DNA from: Pampus argenteus
Taxonomy: Eukaryota; Chordata; Actinopteri; Scombriformes; Stromateidae
Direction: 5' to 3'
NCBI GenBank assembly: GCA_036937835.1
Contig: CM072870.1
Coordinates: 22,332,001-22,396,000, forward strand
Length of the DNA stretch: 64,000 nt
The first letter of the stretch is position 1; every line of letters begins with the position of its first letter. Shown here in pieces: positions 53,186 through 64,000 of the stretch. The notes beneath the pieces are model-generated. The model searched no databases. It was not told the origin of the DNA and worked only from the letters and a program-made list of their open reading frames with translations. A program made the translations under genes and the position numbers.

Positions 53186-53768
53186 GTGAGTACACACACA
53201 CACACGCACACTCTTCATTTCTGCATCCAAGTTGTTCCTTCATCAAATTATAGCAAATAATAATGTGTATAAGCATCACAAATAAATAGTAATAAAAAAT
53301 AAATAAATGGACATAAATCCTGATCAGTCACACGCTGACATTCTCTACTGTCACCTTCTTGGAAGTTATTTTCTCCAGCCGTTAGTATTTTTCAGGCTTT
53401 TTGATCTGCTTGACAGATTGTTTGGATCCTGGTTTGTTTCTGCAGGAAAGATGTTGGAAGAAGCTTTGGACTCGTTTGTCATTTGTCATGAATTTATTTC
53501 CCTCCTCGCAGCAGAAAAACACGTCACACAAGCCTGCAGATCTAGCCAAACACTTGTCAGGGGTGACTGACTTACTAACAACGTTGAGGCTGCAAGCCCA
53601 TAATGCAACACTGTCTGTCGGAGCTGGTGTTAATATAAGACAACATGTTATTTCCAGAGTGAAATATTCGATACGGTATCGTCGTTAGATTGTCTGATAT
53701 CTGCAGTCTGGCTCCTGACTTTTGTCAGCTGAATGCAGGCAGGCAGACCGACGATGACTCAGGCTTTT

Positions 53769-53791
53769 ACACACATGCACACGCACGCACG

Positions 53792-53829
<38 letters not shown>
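53769..53829. repeat. (CA)n/(GCAC)n microsatellite
   Basis: CACGCACGCACGCACG followed by about 18 CA units. Confidence 0.96.
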
Positions 53830-53833
<4 letters not shown>

Positions 53834-55100
53834 CGCTTGTTCGCTCGCTGCTGAGAGGAAAATGGAGCAGAGATGTCAGTTTGTATGGTGTGTGCTTTTT
53901 GTGTGTGTACAGTTGTGTGAGTGTGATGGATGGTGTAGCAGCATGCAGCGATGACCCCATATGACTGTAGAGTGAGTGCAGATCGCTGCTCAACTCTGAC
54001 ACCTGCAGGTTTCAGAGGGAATTACAGGAAGAATCAGGTCTGCAGCTTCTTTTGTATTATTGAGAGTCAATCTTTACATATGACCAAAAGAAAATCAGAT
54101 CCCAGCAGGAAGCCTCGTCTTCTGAGCCACCGTTTAATCGACTTACAGTCTTTCAAATCTGAAGCTTGAGTTGTTATAATATTTCAAAAACACACACAAG
54201 ACCCATGATTAAAAAAATGATTTTAGTGTTTCAGTTCATTGACTTTAACCTGATTAATTAATGATTTATTTGAAAACAAATAAACTCCTGATCCTGCTGA
54301 TGAGGATCAGGATGAGTATTTAACACAATCTGCAGCTGAGTCGACCTGAAGCCGCCAGCAGAGGGCAGCAGTGCTCAATGTGTAGGAGAGATCATGGCCA
54401 CTAGATGCAGTGTTTCTGCAGCCTTTTGTCATTTTTGTAACCTGTGATTTTATCTTATGGATCCTGCAGTCGGCTCACATGCTCGCGGTTGTTTTTTAAC
54501 ATTTGAAATGTTCGTTTCTATCGCCGTGTGTGTTATTTCCCAGCCTGCACAGCTCATAAACTCCATAACGCACATAAAATAAGAGTTGCATGTTCAGCAG
54601 GTCTCAACAGGCTCAGGACATGACGTCAGTAAAGACTGTGCCAGGGATAAGAATATATCTTTATGTCTCACCACCATCTGTGGTGAGAGTTATTTAGACA
54701 AAAATCCTTGAAGCTATAACGGGTGGTGTCTGTAGTTTATTTTGGCGAGTTTGAACGGCTTCATAGTGACTTTTCTCTCTGCAGTGAGGGATCGGATGAT
54801 GTAGCCGGCAGGAAATTGTAGTTCGGATTTAAAGCGGAAAATATGATCCGCAGAGTTATTCTAGCTGAGCAAATAATCACAGGGCGAGTTTATTAATGTT
54901 TTCCTTTTTCTTGGCAGACTCCTCTTTCAGAATCACTCTCACACTGTTCCTTAGTAAACACGTAATATTTCAGCCCAGTGTTGTTCTTCAGAGTCACGCC
55001 TGTTTTTATATTACTGGGCTTAAAGCTCCATCTCGTGGTCTGAATTGACTTGCATTAGGATTTAGGTAGAACACCTGTGGCCCTGTGGCTTATGTATTAT

Positions 55101-55143
55101 CTCCTCTCCTCTCCTCTCCTCTCCTCTCCTCTCCTCTCCTCCT
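55101..55143. repeat. (CTCCT)n pentamer repeat
   Basis: About eight perfect CTCCT units then CCTCCTC. Confidence 0.96.
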
Positions 55144-55584
55144 CCTCGTCATATGCTGATAAACAGTTAATGTGTCTTGTTGGGATATGATGACTTCATC
55201 ACTCGTTAGTCTTTACCGCCGTTAACGAATAATTTGTCCCTGTTGTGGATTGGAAAGTGTGTCGGGCCACACAGGAAGTTAATGGGCTGAAAACGTCCTC
55301 CCTTGGGCCGTTAGTGTGTGTGAGAGATTTGTTAGCACCTGTGTTATTAATATGTCTCTGTGTGCGTGTCGGTGTTATTAAGTGAAATGAATGGAGCTCA
55401 TGGAGTGTGTGTGTGTGTGTGTGTGTGTGTTGTGGACGTCCAGATGGTGTTTACCTCTTGACTAATGGACGAGGGTCCGCTTGCTCCCGCTTCCTGTCTT
55501 TCTGACACACTTCTGTGTAAGTGCATGTGCGTATTTTCATGCTAAAAACCAAGTATTGCCTGGTAACCTCTGAAAGTACCAGGT

Positions 55585-55632
55585 GTTGTGTGTTGTGTGT
55601 TGTGTGTGTTGTGTGTGTTGTGTGTGTGTGTT
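55585..55632. repeat. (GTGTT)n/(TG)n repeat
   Basis: GTGTTGTGTGTTGTGTGTTG units pass gradually into pure TG. Confidence 0.95.
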
Positions 55633-56310
55633 CTGCCTCCAGTAACATTGTCCCTAAGTGCTCGGCACCTGGACAAAACATGGACACACGCGGTATCTAA
55701 AAGGAAAGAAAATGATCCTTTTTGTCCAGAGTCTCCTTGAGCTGCTTCTTTGCCTGTAAACTGCAGCAACACACAGTCACATTAACATATTATTAGCATT
55801 TGTTTGGAGAGAAAAATAATTGAAAGGCTTTGCTGGAAGGGGAGTACAGGGCTGAACATGAAAGCGGAGCGCTGCAGTGTTTCGGTGCAGCTCGTGATGT
55901 GTGTGTGTGTGTTTTTTTGTTTTGTTTTTTCTTCCTGTCAGACTTTTGCTGGGAGGAAGAAACATACATGAGAAGCAGGTCGTATCTTTGTTCAGGTGTT
56001 TACTTCAACACAGAAAAAGACCCTCCAGATATCTTCTCCTTATCCTGAAACTGAGAGTTCACTGGTTGCTTTTAACAGTATTATATATTATACATATACA
56101 TATTTTCATGCATATTAATAATTTCATAATTTCATTTCAGAACCTTTTAACCAATTAAATATTAAGGAAAAAAAAGGAAAAAGAAAAGACACATGTAACT
56201 TTATATATTAATATGTAAATTTGCATACACTGTACTTTGTGAAATATAATAATTATATCTTTACATTTATTTCAGATATTTATGTATTTTACGTCATTGT
56301 TGAATTGTGT

Positions 56311-56400
56311 TGCACGTGGTTAGCGTAGCTTAGCATAAAGACTGGAAACAAAGGGAAACGGTTAGCCTAGCTCTGTGCAAAGTGAAAATATCCCGATGAA
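56311..56400. repeat. Single arm of the 24655-25280 fold-back repeat
   Basis: GTGGTTAGCGTAGCTTAGCA then TAAAGACTGGAAACAAAGGG and GTTAGCCTAGCTCTGTGCAA align with the arms at 24655 and (reversed) 25280. No inverted partner is seen within the next kilobase. Confidence 0.75.
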
Positions 56401-57894
56401 CTCATTTATCTTGTTTAACCTTTATGGTACTTAGAATAAAACAAACTGTCCTCCTCAATATGTGCACCAAGAGATAAATAAAGCCTGTAATAAGCAGAGG
56501 GCTCCTTATACAGACATGCAGCATGTCGGCAGTTCATCATCCACGCTGGTATGTCGGAGCTGCTGCTTAAATATACATGAGAACATGTTGAATAATTACT
56601 GCGCTCGTACTGCGTCTCCTTCACTGTGACTGACAGACGATCACGGCGCTGATATCAACTATATGCTATATATATATATATGTGTATATACTATATGTAT
56701 ATATTGTTTGATATTTATGACTTGCATCAAAATAGTCAACTAGAGTATGTAGAGGAGAATATGAACCAAAACGGCCCAAATCCACATCCTAGACACGTTG
56801 CACCTTCTTCTAAAACTTTACCTAAATGTTGTTCAGAGTTTGTTGGAGGAATTTTAAATAGTAAATTTATTAATGATTATCATGACCGTGTTAAAGCTAG
56901 AGCGTGGAAAGATCCAGTCTTTGGTGCAGCCCGGTGACATTCAGGTAGTTATCGATGTCTCTGAGATAATCGGCTGAAAAACAGAAGCAGCAGACGGTTG
57001 AAGAGACGTCGGTGCTGCAGGTCTGCTTCTGCTCCGTCATGTTCTGCTGCCACACGTTGGCCTCCGTTCCACCAAGAAGACCAAAAATGTGAATTACACA
57101 TAACCACCACGTCCTTAGTTTGGTTCTAGACAGGCGACCTCCCTCCTCCCCGCTAACAACGTAGCGACCAATAAAAACACAGAGTTTATAGCAAAAATGT
57201 CTTGAAAACAAAAAAAACATATTTGTTGTAAATGTGGGATTGATAGCAACACGTCATTATTAAACAGAGATGATCTGCAGTCCTTGCTTCTTTGTTAGCT
57301 GTAGGGCTGATATCCACTAGTATCCTGCTGCCTTAGCAAATGCAACCAGAAAACAGTCTGTGTGTCTTTCTCACTGCGAGATGACTGAAAGGATTTTTTG
57401 TCCTTTGGTAAAAAGCGCAGCAGCAGGCTGTAAAGAGCTCTGAGGGTCGATGACTCATCATGAAGGTCGAACAGAAAGAACACGCGGTGCTCGTGTCCTT
57501 ATCTCCTCCCTGCATATCTTCATAATGTCTCTGCTTATTTTCACATTCACACAGTCAGCTGTCCTTGTCATGAGAATGATTCATGGCTACAGGAAGAAAC
57601 GGCTCTGACACACACACACACACACACACACTAACGACTTTATCTTCTTTTAATACTGTACCTGATGATTGATACTGATATGATATATAACAGGTAATTC
57701 ATCTTAATTATTCCTTGACGCGACATTCAAACTTTCTGCAAACTTTTAGCTTAAAGGGTCAGTCCGTCCACTTTTATTCATTTGTCCAGGTTTTGCGATT
57801 AATGTTTCTGCCTGCATCCAATTAAGTTTCAGAAACATAAAAGATATTTCGATATAGAAAAGATAATCCACCAACTTTTCATGTGGACCTTGTG

Positions 57895-58066
57895 TAATTT
57901 CTCTTGAGTAATCTGCAACTACCTTGATAATTGAATAACGATTTAACATCTTATGGGGGAAAAAACGCTCGACGTTGGGTGTTTGCAGCTTCTCAAATGG
58001 GATGTATTTGTGTCTCATACGATTGAGAAACATTCAGCAGGTTCGATTGTTAGTTGCAGCCCTAAT
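57895..58066 (-). repeat. Dispersed repeat, AATCGATTAATCG family
   Basis: TAATCTGCAACTACCTTGAT, AATTGAATAACGATTTAAC, GCAGCTTCTCAAATGGGATG and the end GATTGTTAGTTGCAGCCCTA occur in reverse order. Confidence 0.65.
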
Positions 58067-58869
58067 GTTGAAGAAATAGTCTCTAGATAAAATTCCCTGA
58101 CATCATGCCAATTATAAGAACAGTAAAAGAAGCACTACGAGTTGAAATCTGTCCCCAGTCGTCGTCATCATCATGCAGACATGCTGATGTATGAACACGG
58201 TTAATCTTCCAGTGTCCTTCATGCTCAGATTAAGAGAGTAAACGTGTGTCGAATGCATTCATCTATAAGAGAGCGAGAGACAGAGAGAGCTCCTATATGA
58301 AGCGTTTAGACACAGCTGTAAGTTTTTTAAAACTTTTCATTAAGACCTGAATTTACCTGATATTAGTAAAAATGTTCCTTTCATCTTTTCATACCCACCT
58401 TTGCCGTTATCTGTTTCCTTTTCCTCTCTGTGTTCTCGCTACATTTTTCGTTTTCTTTCTATCCGTTCTCTCCGCTTTCATCTCTTGATCCTCTTTAAGT
58501 TGAGCAGCAGAGGCTTAAGCTTAAGATCAGTCCCTCCGTGTGTTCGTGGAAGACAAAGCGCCGAGCTGGCAGGCAAACAGTAACCGAGGTCCAGGTGAGG
58601 GATGAGACTGCAGTGTCCTTGTCTGAACTTGGACGCTGTCGGTAATGAACCACCTCTCCTCAGACAGCGCCGGTTGTCAAAGGTCCAGGATGCTTCGTGT
58701 GTTTTTAGAAGTGTAGTCCAGTCAGTCACCAAATATTATCTTTGTTTTTTTCCTCATTTACACATGCACATCATTTCATGAAGTTTTCTTGCATATCTTA
58801 AGCTGCAAAACATTTCACAGAAGAGTCCTGGTTTAATTACTCTGAATGACCCAGTCTGACTGCACCTCT

Positions 58870-59062
58870 AAAAACTCACCGTACACAACCTGCTCAGCAC
58901 CAAGCGGCTAACAGACAGCTAGCTGGTGAACATAGTGGAGCATTTAGCAGCTGAAGAGCCAGATATTTCCCTCAGGAGTTAATAGAGAGCAGAAACAGAG
59001 CTACATTAGACACAAACGCGCCTCTAAATAAACGATAATGTTGCTGCTGGATGTGGAAATGA
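58870..59062 (+). repeat. Dispersed repeat copy 2 (AAAAACTCACCGTACACAAC)
   Basis: Near-identical to 47731-47880 over the first 100 bp. It retains a GATATTTCCCTCAGGAGTTA / AGAGCAGAAACAGAGCTACA middle that copy 1 lacks. Confidence 0.8.
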
Positions 59063-60041
59063 GCTTAAAAGGTGAAGATATGAAAATGTTGTGATCTTGT
59101 TCGCTTATTCTTTAGGTTTAAGTTTTAATCAGTAGGCTAAGTTAAAGTTTTTAAGGAGACTTTTACTTCACATTATTTTCACTTTTAAACTTTAATCAGT
59201 TTAGTGACTCGCAAAGTTGAAGCAGCTATAAACTCTCATTTATTCTTTATTCTTTTATGATCTTACCCCTAATTTGGTCCTTAATTACAAGATTTAAATA
59301 GGCTAATAAATAATTGAAGCATGCGACTGGTCTCGCATAATAAAAGCTCTTAATGCACGGCAGCAGGAGTTTCTGAGGCATCGATTTCATAACAAACGCG
59401 TGCTTTTTGCAGAGTGAAGCCGTGTTATCGCTGCTGCCTCAGGGCTCTATCTGCGGCTCCTTTGCCCTCGTTTGTCTTCGCTGCAACCTTTTACAATTCT
59501 CCCTCACGGTGACGGACTTTAATTGGGTGAAAATGTGAAGAGTATATTCAGCAGTGCAAAGGCCTTCGAGTCACCGGTCAGCCGCCGCTGAACCTGTAAT
59601 TACTACCAGCCCCTTTGTTAAGTCTCTTCTATCACAGCGCCGTCGTTTGGGCTCAGTGTTCTTCTTCTACTCCATCTTCTCTTTTTCCTCATCACACTCC
59701 TTCCTTATTAGCGGCGCAGGGCTTTTAGCTTTCTAACCAAGCATGAAAAAAATACTGTTTTGGATGGATAAACCCTAAAATGTGCATGTACAAAAATATC
59801 AACCTGACTCAGTTTCCAGCCCTGCAGACGCTCCGCTGCTTGACCGCTAATGAGAAGAAGTCCGACGGCTCGTTGTCGTTTTCTTCTTTTCTTTTCTCTT
59901 TTTTTTTGACTATATTTGACTAATTATCTCCTGCCTGCACACGACAATCATTCACAGAAACACACACGTAAACACACACCAGAATTAGCTTTACTGCTTC
60001 ATTTACGTCCATTTGATTTTTGACTATATTGAGTTAATTAT

Positions 60042-60045
60042 CTAC

Positions 60046-60078
<33 letters not shown>
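60042..60078. repeat. (CA)n microsatellite
   Basis: About 18 CA units in mast2 intron 3. Confidence 0.96.
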
Positions 60079-60080
<2 letters not shown>

Positions 60081-62758
60081 ACAAAAAGTCACCTCCAGCA
60101 TGACTGCAGACAGCAATTAGGGACGGACCATGAAAAACGAAGCGTACGCGTGCGATCGGTGCACATTAAGGATGCACCAAGAGAAAACAAAGCACCGCAT
60201 CAGTCGAGGCTCCGGGCGAATAATTTCTCTGAAATAATTAGACGGCATAAAGACGGATTCATCTTCAGTCTTTTCTGAGAAAAGAGAGGAAAACTTATTC
60301 TGTTTGTTCTGCTCTTTTGTCTTTTGAAGGCTGCTTGAAAATAAATGAATAAATCTGGTTACGAAAAGATTCATAAATATTTGTGATCAATAGTCTCGTA
60401 GCTAATTATGACATGTTACTAACGATTTAGTTGTAGCACCCATTAAAGTTCAGCAACCTGTGGGGGCGGAGCTACGGAGACTACAGGTGTACTCTCAGAG
60501 AAAACAGCATTAAGTTGAATTTATAGGACGAACAAGAACTCATTCAGTCTCTTATCTGCCGGTACGATATATTTCAGTTGAACTACCTCATGGCAGGTGT
60601 TGTCTATTTTAAGGTATCAGCCCTCTTAGCAGCTTACGTACATGAAGCTGAATCAGACTCTCGTTAGATGGCCTTGTTGACGAGGATCTGGTACATCTGT
60701 CTTCTAATTATCTAAATTTAACTCTTCGTCCTCTGTCGTCTCCCTCGCTGTCTCATTTCAGTGTTTGTTTATATGTTTGGGTCTGATAGGTGGATGATAA
60801 TCCATCCAATAGTTGTCGAGATGTTTCACTGTCTCTGTAATGATCATCAGTAAAGCTCTGCTCCTGGAGTCTTAGAGATGAACTGAATACATTCATCAAA
60901 CATCCAGTAAGGATCCATTACATGATGATATTTCAGTACGAGAACATTTTTTTGGGATATTTTTGTGGTTAAATTTGGATTCGACTGTTATTCAGTCCTG
61001 ATCCAGACTGCAGTCCTCAGCTTCGAGGCTCCTTTCCAAATCAATAACTTCATGGAGCCTTGTTGCTTGTTTTGATTGACTTTGGGAGTGTTTATGTTCA
61101 AAGCGAGCTTGGTTTTATCCAGCAGAATCATTATGTGTGTGTGTGCGTGTGCACGTGTGTGTGTGTGTATTTGGAAGTAATGCAGGCTTTATTTATTTCT
61201 ATATAGCAGATAAAAGCAGAGTAGAGATGAAATCCAGCTCTCTGAATCCTCCACAGGCGCCACTGTTTACACCGACAGGGTACACTGTTAAAGAAGAGGG
61301 AACACAGATGTATGAACACACACACACACACACACACACAGGCTTCGGGGAGCCCATGTTTTTTTTTTTTTTTTTATAAAAATAAATATAAATAAATAAA
61401 CCACCAATAATTTGATCTTTGTTTGTGCTGTGCATCACTGCCAGTTGTTTACTGGATATAAACATAAAGTCTCTATTTCAGAGTTTCAGTTTCCTGGCTG
61501 CCATGATTCTTGTTTTCAGTGAGACACTAATGTTTGTTGGTCAGTATGAAAACCCTGAATTTTGTCGAAGACTCAAGATCACATTTCTGGGTTTCACCAA
61601 ACTCAGACAGAAAACGTCTGTGGTCCGTCCACACGAGACTTTTTATCTCCAACTCTTGATTCTGTTGATTTCACTCAGATACTCTCTGGAGAACAGAAAC
61701 TCCTCTGGTGTCTGGTGATGGATGTTTGATCCAAGGACTCTCTTCAAGATTAGAAAACACACACACGCACACTCTCTCACGCACACTCTCACCCACTCGC
61801 TGTTTATTTTTCATTAGCCGGTTTGTGTTTCTCTGCTATCTCCCAGATTAGCTTTCAGCATCCAGGACAAACTTTTCACTGTTTTGCAGTTCTGTTGTCT
61901 GGCTGAAAATAACATCCGTGACTGAAAATTTCATGTTTGTCAAAGTTTGTGTGCAGAAGTTAAAACAACATAAAACACACATCTTCCTGTCTGTCTGTGG
62001 CCTCAACTTCTTTCTCTTCATCCAAATCTTTCTATTTTCTTTCTCTTCTTTCCAGGTAATTGAACCTCAGAATGATCAAACACACACACACACACACTTA
62101 TTCCCACACACACACTTCTTATTGATCTCACACAAGCCCTGTCGTTCGATCGAGACGTCCTCAGACACACACACACACACACACACACACACCCCGTCTT
62201 TGATAAGCGGACTTGGCTGATTGACAGGTGGACTGATTACATGCAGGGATTGATTAGTAAGGTCTAGTGAGGCGGAACTTCCTCCTGTCAATCAGAACAG
62301 GAAGTGGAACGTGTCTCTTCTAATCATGAAGGATTTGATTGGTTTTGGCTTCAGGTTGTCAGTGTGTAGAAGAGGTTGTTGTGTGTGCTGCGGTTGTGTT
62401 TGTGTATTTTTTGATGCCTTTTCAATAAATAAAACCGTGAACTGAACTAATTGGAAATGAAAGGCTCGATTTGGAAGAGATCCATGACAGACCATAATAA
62501 CTGTCCTGTGTGTGTGTGTGTGTGTGTGTGTGTGAGACTTTCTGTTCTAAACTACGTCTCTGTTGACACGTCTCGATATTTCTTATTTACTATCACTACA
62601 TATGAAAATGTTCCTTCATGAGGCCCGATTAGTTTTTAATGTCAACAGCAGCTTGTAGCTTCTGTTCTATTACAACTTTAATACGTCATCCTGCTTTAAA
62701 GAACAAAAGAGTGTGAGATAAGAAAAACAGAAATATGGACAACGTGGGACTCAACAGG

Positions 62759-62763
<5 letters not shown>

Positions 62764-62801
<38 letters not shown>
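62764..62801. repeat. (TG)n microsatellite, inner end of left arm
   Basis: Nineteen TG units, complementary to the CA run at 62932-63004. Confidence 0.98.
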
Positions 62802-62802
<1 letters not shown>

Positions 62803-62930
62803 TCTTCACACCCTGGGACGTCTGTTTAATGATGTTTTGAACAGTGTGGTTTTCTCATTTACACTTTGAGATAAGTGTGTGTGCATGTTTGGTGTCTTCC
62901 ACAGAGGGCACAGTGTGACACCAAGGCTGT

Positions 62931-62931
<1 letters not shown>

Positions 62932-63004
<73 letters not shown>
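62932..63004. repeat. (CA)n microsatellite, inner end of right arm
   Basis: About 36 CA units, twice the length of its partner TG run. Confidence 0.98.
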
Positions 63005-63009
<5 letters not shown>

Positions 63010-64000
63010 CCTGTTGAGTCCCACGTTGTCCATATTTCTGTTTTTCTTATCTCACACTCTTTTGTTCTTTAAAGCAGGATGACGTATTAAAGTTGAAACA
63101 GAACAGAAGCTACAAGCTGCTGTTGACATTGGATATAATTAATTATACGTAATTATAATTAACTAATTAATAATCTGAGCCAATGATTGCAGAGCCGAGG
63201 TCAACACGCCTTTATTTTAAACGAAGGGATGAAAACCAGGAAGTGAATGAAAAGGTAATGTATTATTTTAAATCTAAGTCTAAATCAGCCGATGACAAGA
63301 TTACAGTGTTGTCACTGGCATTTGATTGACAAGTTCAACCGAAAGTTACTATGCAATAATTTTAATAATCAAAAATAATGGTTTTAATAGTTTTTGTAAA
63401 GCAAAAAAATGCTGTCAGCTTCTCCCATGTGAGGATTTGAGGAGTTTCTGTGTCATATTTGGGTTTTAGACGAAACAAGACAAACATTTAATCCATTTTT
63501 CAAGACATCACGTCGCACTTTAAGACATTATTATTATCAGTGTTTTCTACCAAAACAAGACAATAACATGATTATTACCCGCTGTAGTTGTGTGTATGAA
63601 CACGTGTGTTAATCTACTGTGTTTCTGAGCGACCAAACATATGCATGATGAGCTCAAACAGGCACGACGAGCCTGGAGGGAGGATTATTGACAGCTTGGT
63701 GGCTTATACTTAGTTTTATTAGCTTCCCCCCCTCAAGCGTTTTGTCCTGTAAGCACACACACACACACACATAAAACAATAGTTGTTAATTAGGAAAGTG
63801 AGCTATTGCCTCTGTAATGGAGCCGAGCAGAGACATCTGTGCTGCGGTGATGTATGGTTTTAGGTCTGAGCCGACCCGCGAGGCTCCTCTGGTCTCCAGT
63901 CTAATGTCCAACATCCATCACGCTAACAGGGTTACAGCGATGCTCCCTGCTTTTCTGCTGCCGCGTCTCTTTGGTTTGTCTTCTTCTGTGAACCTTGCCT

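Larger units (their letters stand above)
62638..63130. repeat. Near-perfect long inverted repeat with TG/CA inner ends
   Basis: The left arm 62638-62763 (AATGTCAACAGCAGCTTGTA ... CAACAGGCTTTC) returns as its reverse complement at 63005-63130 with only two mismatches noticed in about 126 bp. Inside, the left arm continues as (TG)n (62764-62801) and the right arm as (CA)n (62932-63004), leaving a 130-bp unique centre. It could fold into a hairpin of about 160 bp. Confidence 0.95.
36167..64000 (+). other. mast2: mast2 gene, 5' part (continues beyond window)
   Basis: MAST2 is a large serine/threonine kinase (MAST pre-domain, AGC-type kinase, PDZ) that associates with microtubules and, by family knowledge, binds PTEN and other partners through its PDZ domain. 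Only the three first coding exons (128 codons) are in the window. They correspond to the MAST2-specific N-terminus: MKR start, LLFRKLSNPD, LHRQLSQDE, GKQLLPLSSS and SLGQSAPSLTG. The kinase and PDZ domains must lie to the right. Introns 1 (15.8 kb) and 3 (over 10.8 kb) are long, as is usual for MAST genes. Confidence 0.88.
53186..64000 (+). other. mast2: mast2 intron 3, running off the window
   Basis: At least 10.8 kb without a recognised exon. Contents: CA runs at 53198, 53769-53829, 57608-57632, 60042-60078 and 61316-61340, a CTCCT pentamer repeat (55101-55143), GTGTT repeats (55585-55630), a TTAGCCTAGCTTAGC-type repeat (56311-56400), dispersed repeats (57895-58066, 58870-59062), the inverted repeat at 62638-63130, and AT-rich unique sequence. 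Confidence 0.6.

Noticed and set aside
53731..53960. Short frame before and through the CA repeat as a further mast2 exon
   Set aside because: It lacks the expected KELSLPRRGS continuation and consists mainly of repeat translation.
1..64000. tRNA, rRNA, snRNA, CRISPR arrays, bacterial promoters or ribosome binding sites
   Set aside because: None recognised on reading both strands; the DNA is vertebrate nuclear sequence, so bacterial signals do not apply.

Overview
This window is vertebrate nuclear DNA, almost certainly from a ray-finned (teleost) fish. Genes are split into many short exons with GT-AG introns. The spacers are full of CA/TG microsatellites, and several dispersed repeats look typical of teleost genomes. 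There is no bacterial-type gene organisation, CRISPR array or operon. Species cannot be named from the sequence.

Layout. (1) Positions 1-1084: the 5' end of a Ty3/gypsy (sushi-like) LTR retrotransposon on the minus strand, with one complete LTR (591-1084) and an open gag frame running off the left edge. It sits in an intron of, and antisense to, the first gene. (2) About 1792-34025, plus strand: most of pde4dip (myomegalin), a long coiled-coil scaffold of the centrosome and cis-Golgi. I placed 39 exons by splice sites, phase continuity and recalled homology to human PDE4DIP. Together they make an uninterrupted frame of 2,103 codons plus a stop at 32097-32099. The upstream exon with the gamma-tubulin-complex-binding CM1 motif is outside the window. 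(3) A large alternative first exon (8388/8406-9641) matches the human myomegalin isoform that starts MKEIC and lacks CM1. It carries a zinc-finger-like cysteine pattern and an SKLP motif likely to bind EB1, and predicts about 2,356 residues. (4) A short, not obviously catalogued alternative first exon (24406-24569) lies in the largest pde4dip intron and splices in the correct phase to the exon at 25880. It predicts an 880-residue C-terminal isoform. (5) The 3' UTR ends near a strong AATAAA at 34003. (6) A CpG-rich region (about 35400-36300) holds the first coding exon of a second plus-strand gene, recognised as mast2 (microtubule-associated serine/threonine kinase 2). Its second and third coding exons are at 52016-52166 and 53016-53185. 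The kinase and PDZ domains lie beyond the right edge.

Both genes act on the microtubule system: pde4dip as a nucleation and plus-end scaffold, mast2 as a microtubule-associated kinase. Their adjacency may simply be synteny. The non-coding space holds long introns, at least ten diverged copies of an 'AATCGATTAATCG' dispersed repeat, a fold-back element (24655-25280), a very young inverted repeat around a TG/CA microsatellite (62638-63130), a 47-bp minisatellite just after pde4dip, and many microsatellites, several of which replace the polypyrimidine tract of splice sites.

Limits. Exon borders come from reading splice consensus and keeping phase; no alignment or transcript data were available. 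Homology statements rest on recalled human PDE4DIP and MAST2 proteins. I found no new enzymatic or defence system. The most novel-looking items are the short alternative first exon, the young inverted repeat, and the UG-repeat splice acceptors.
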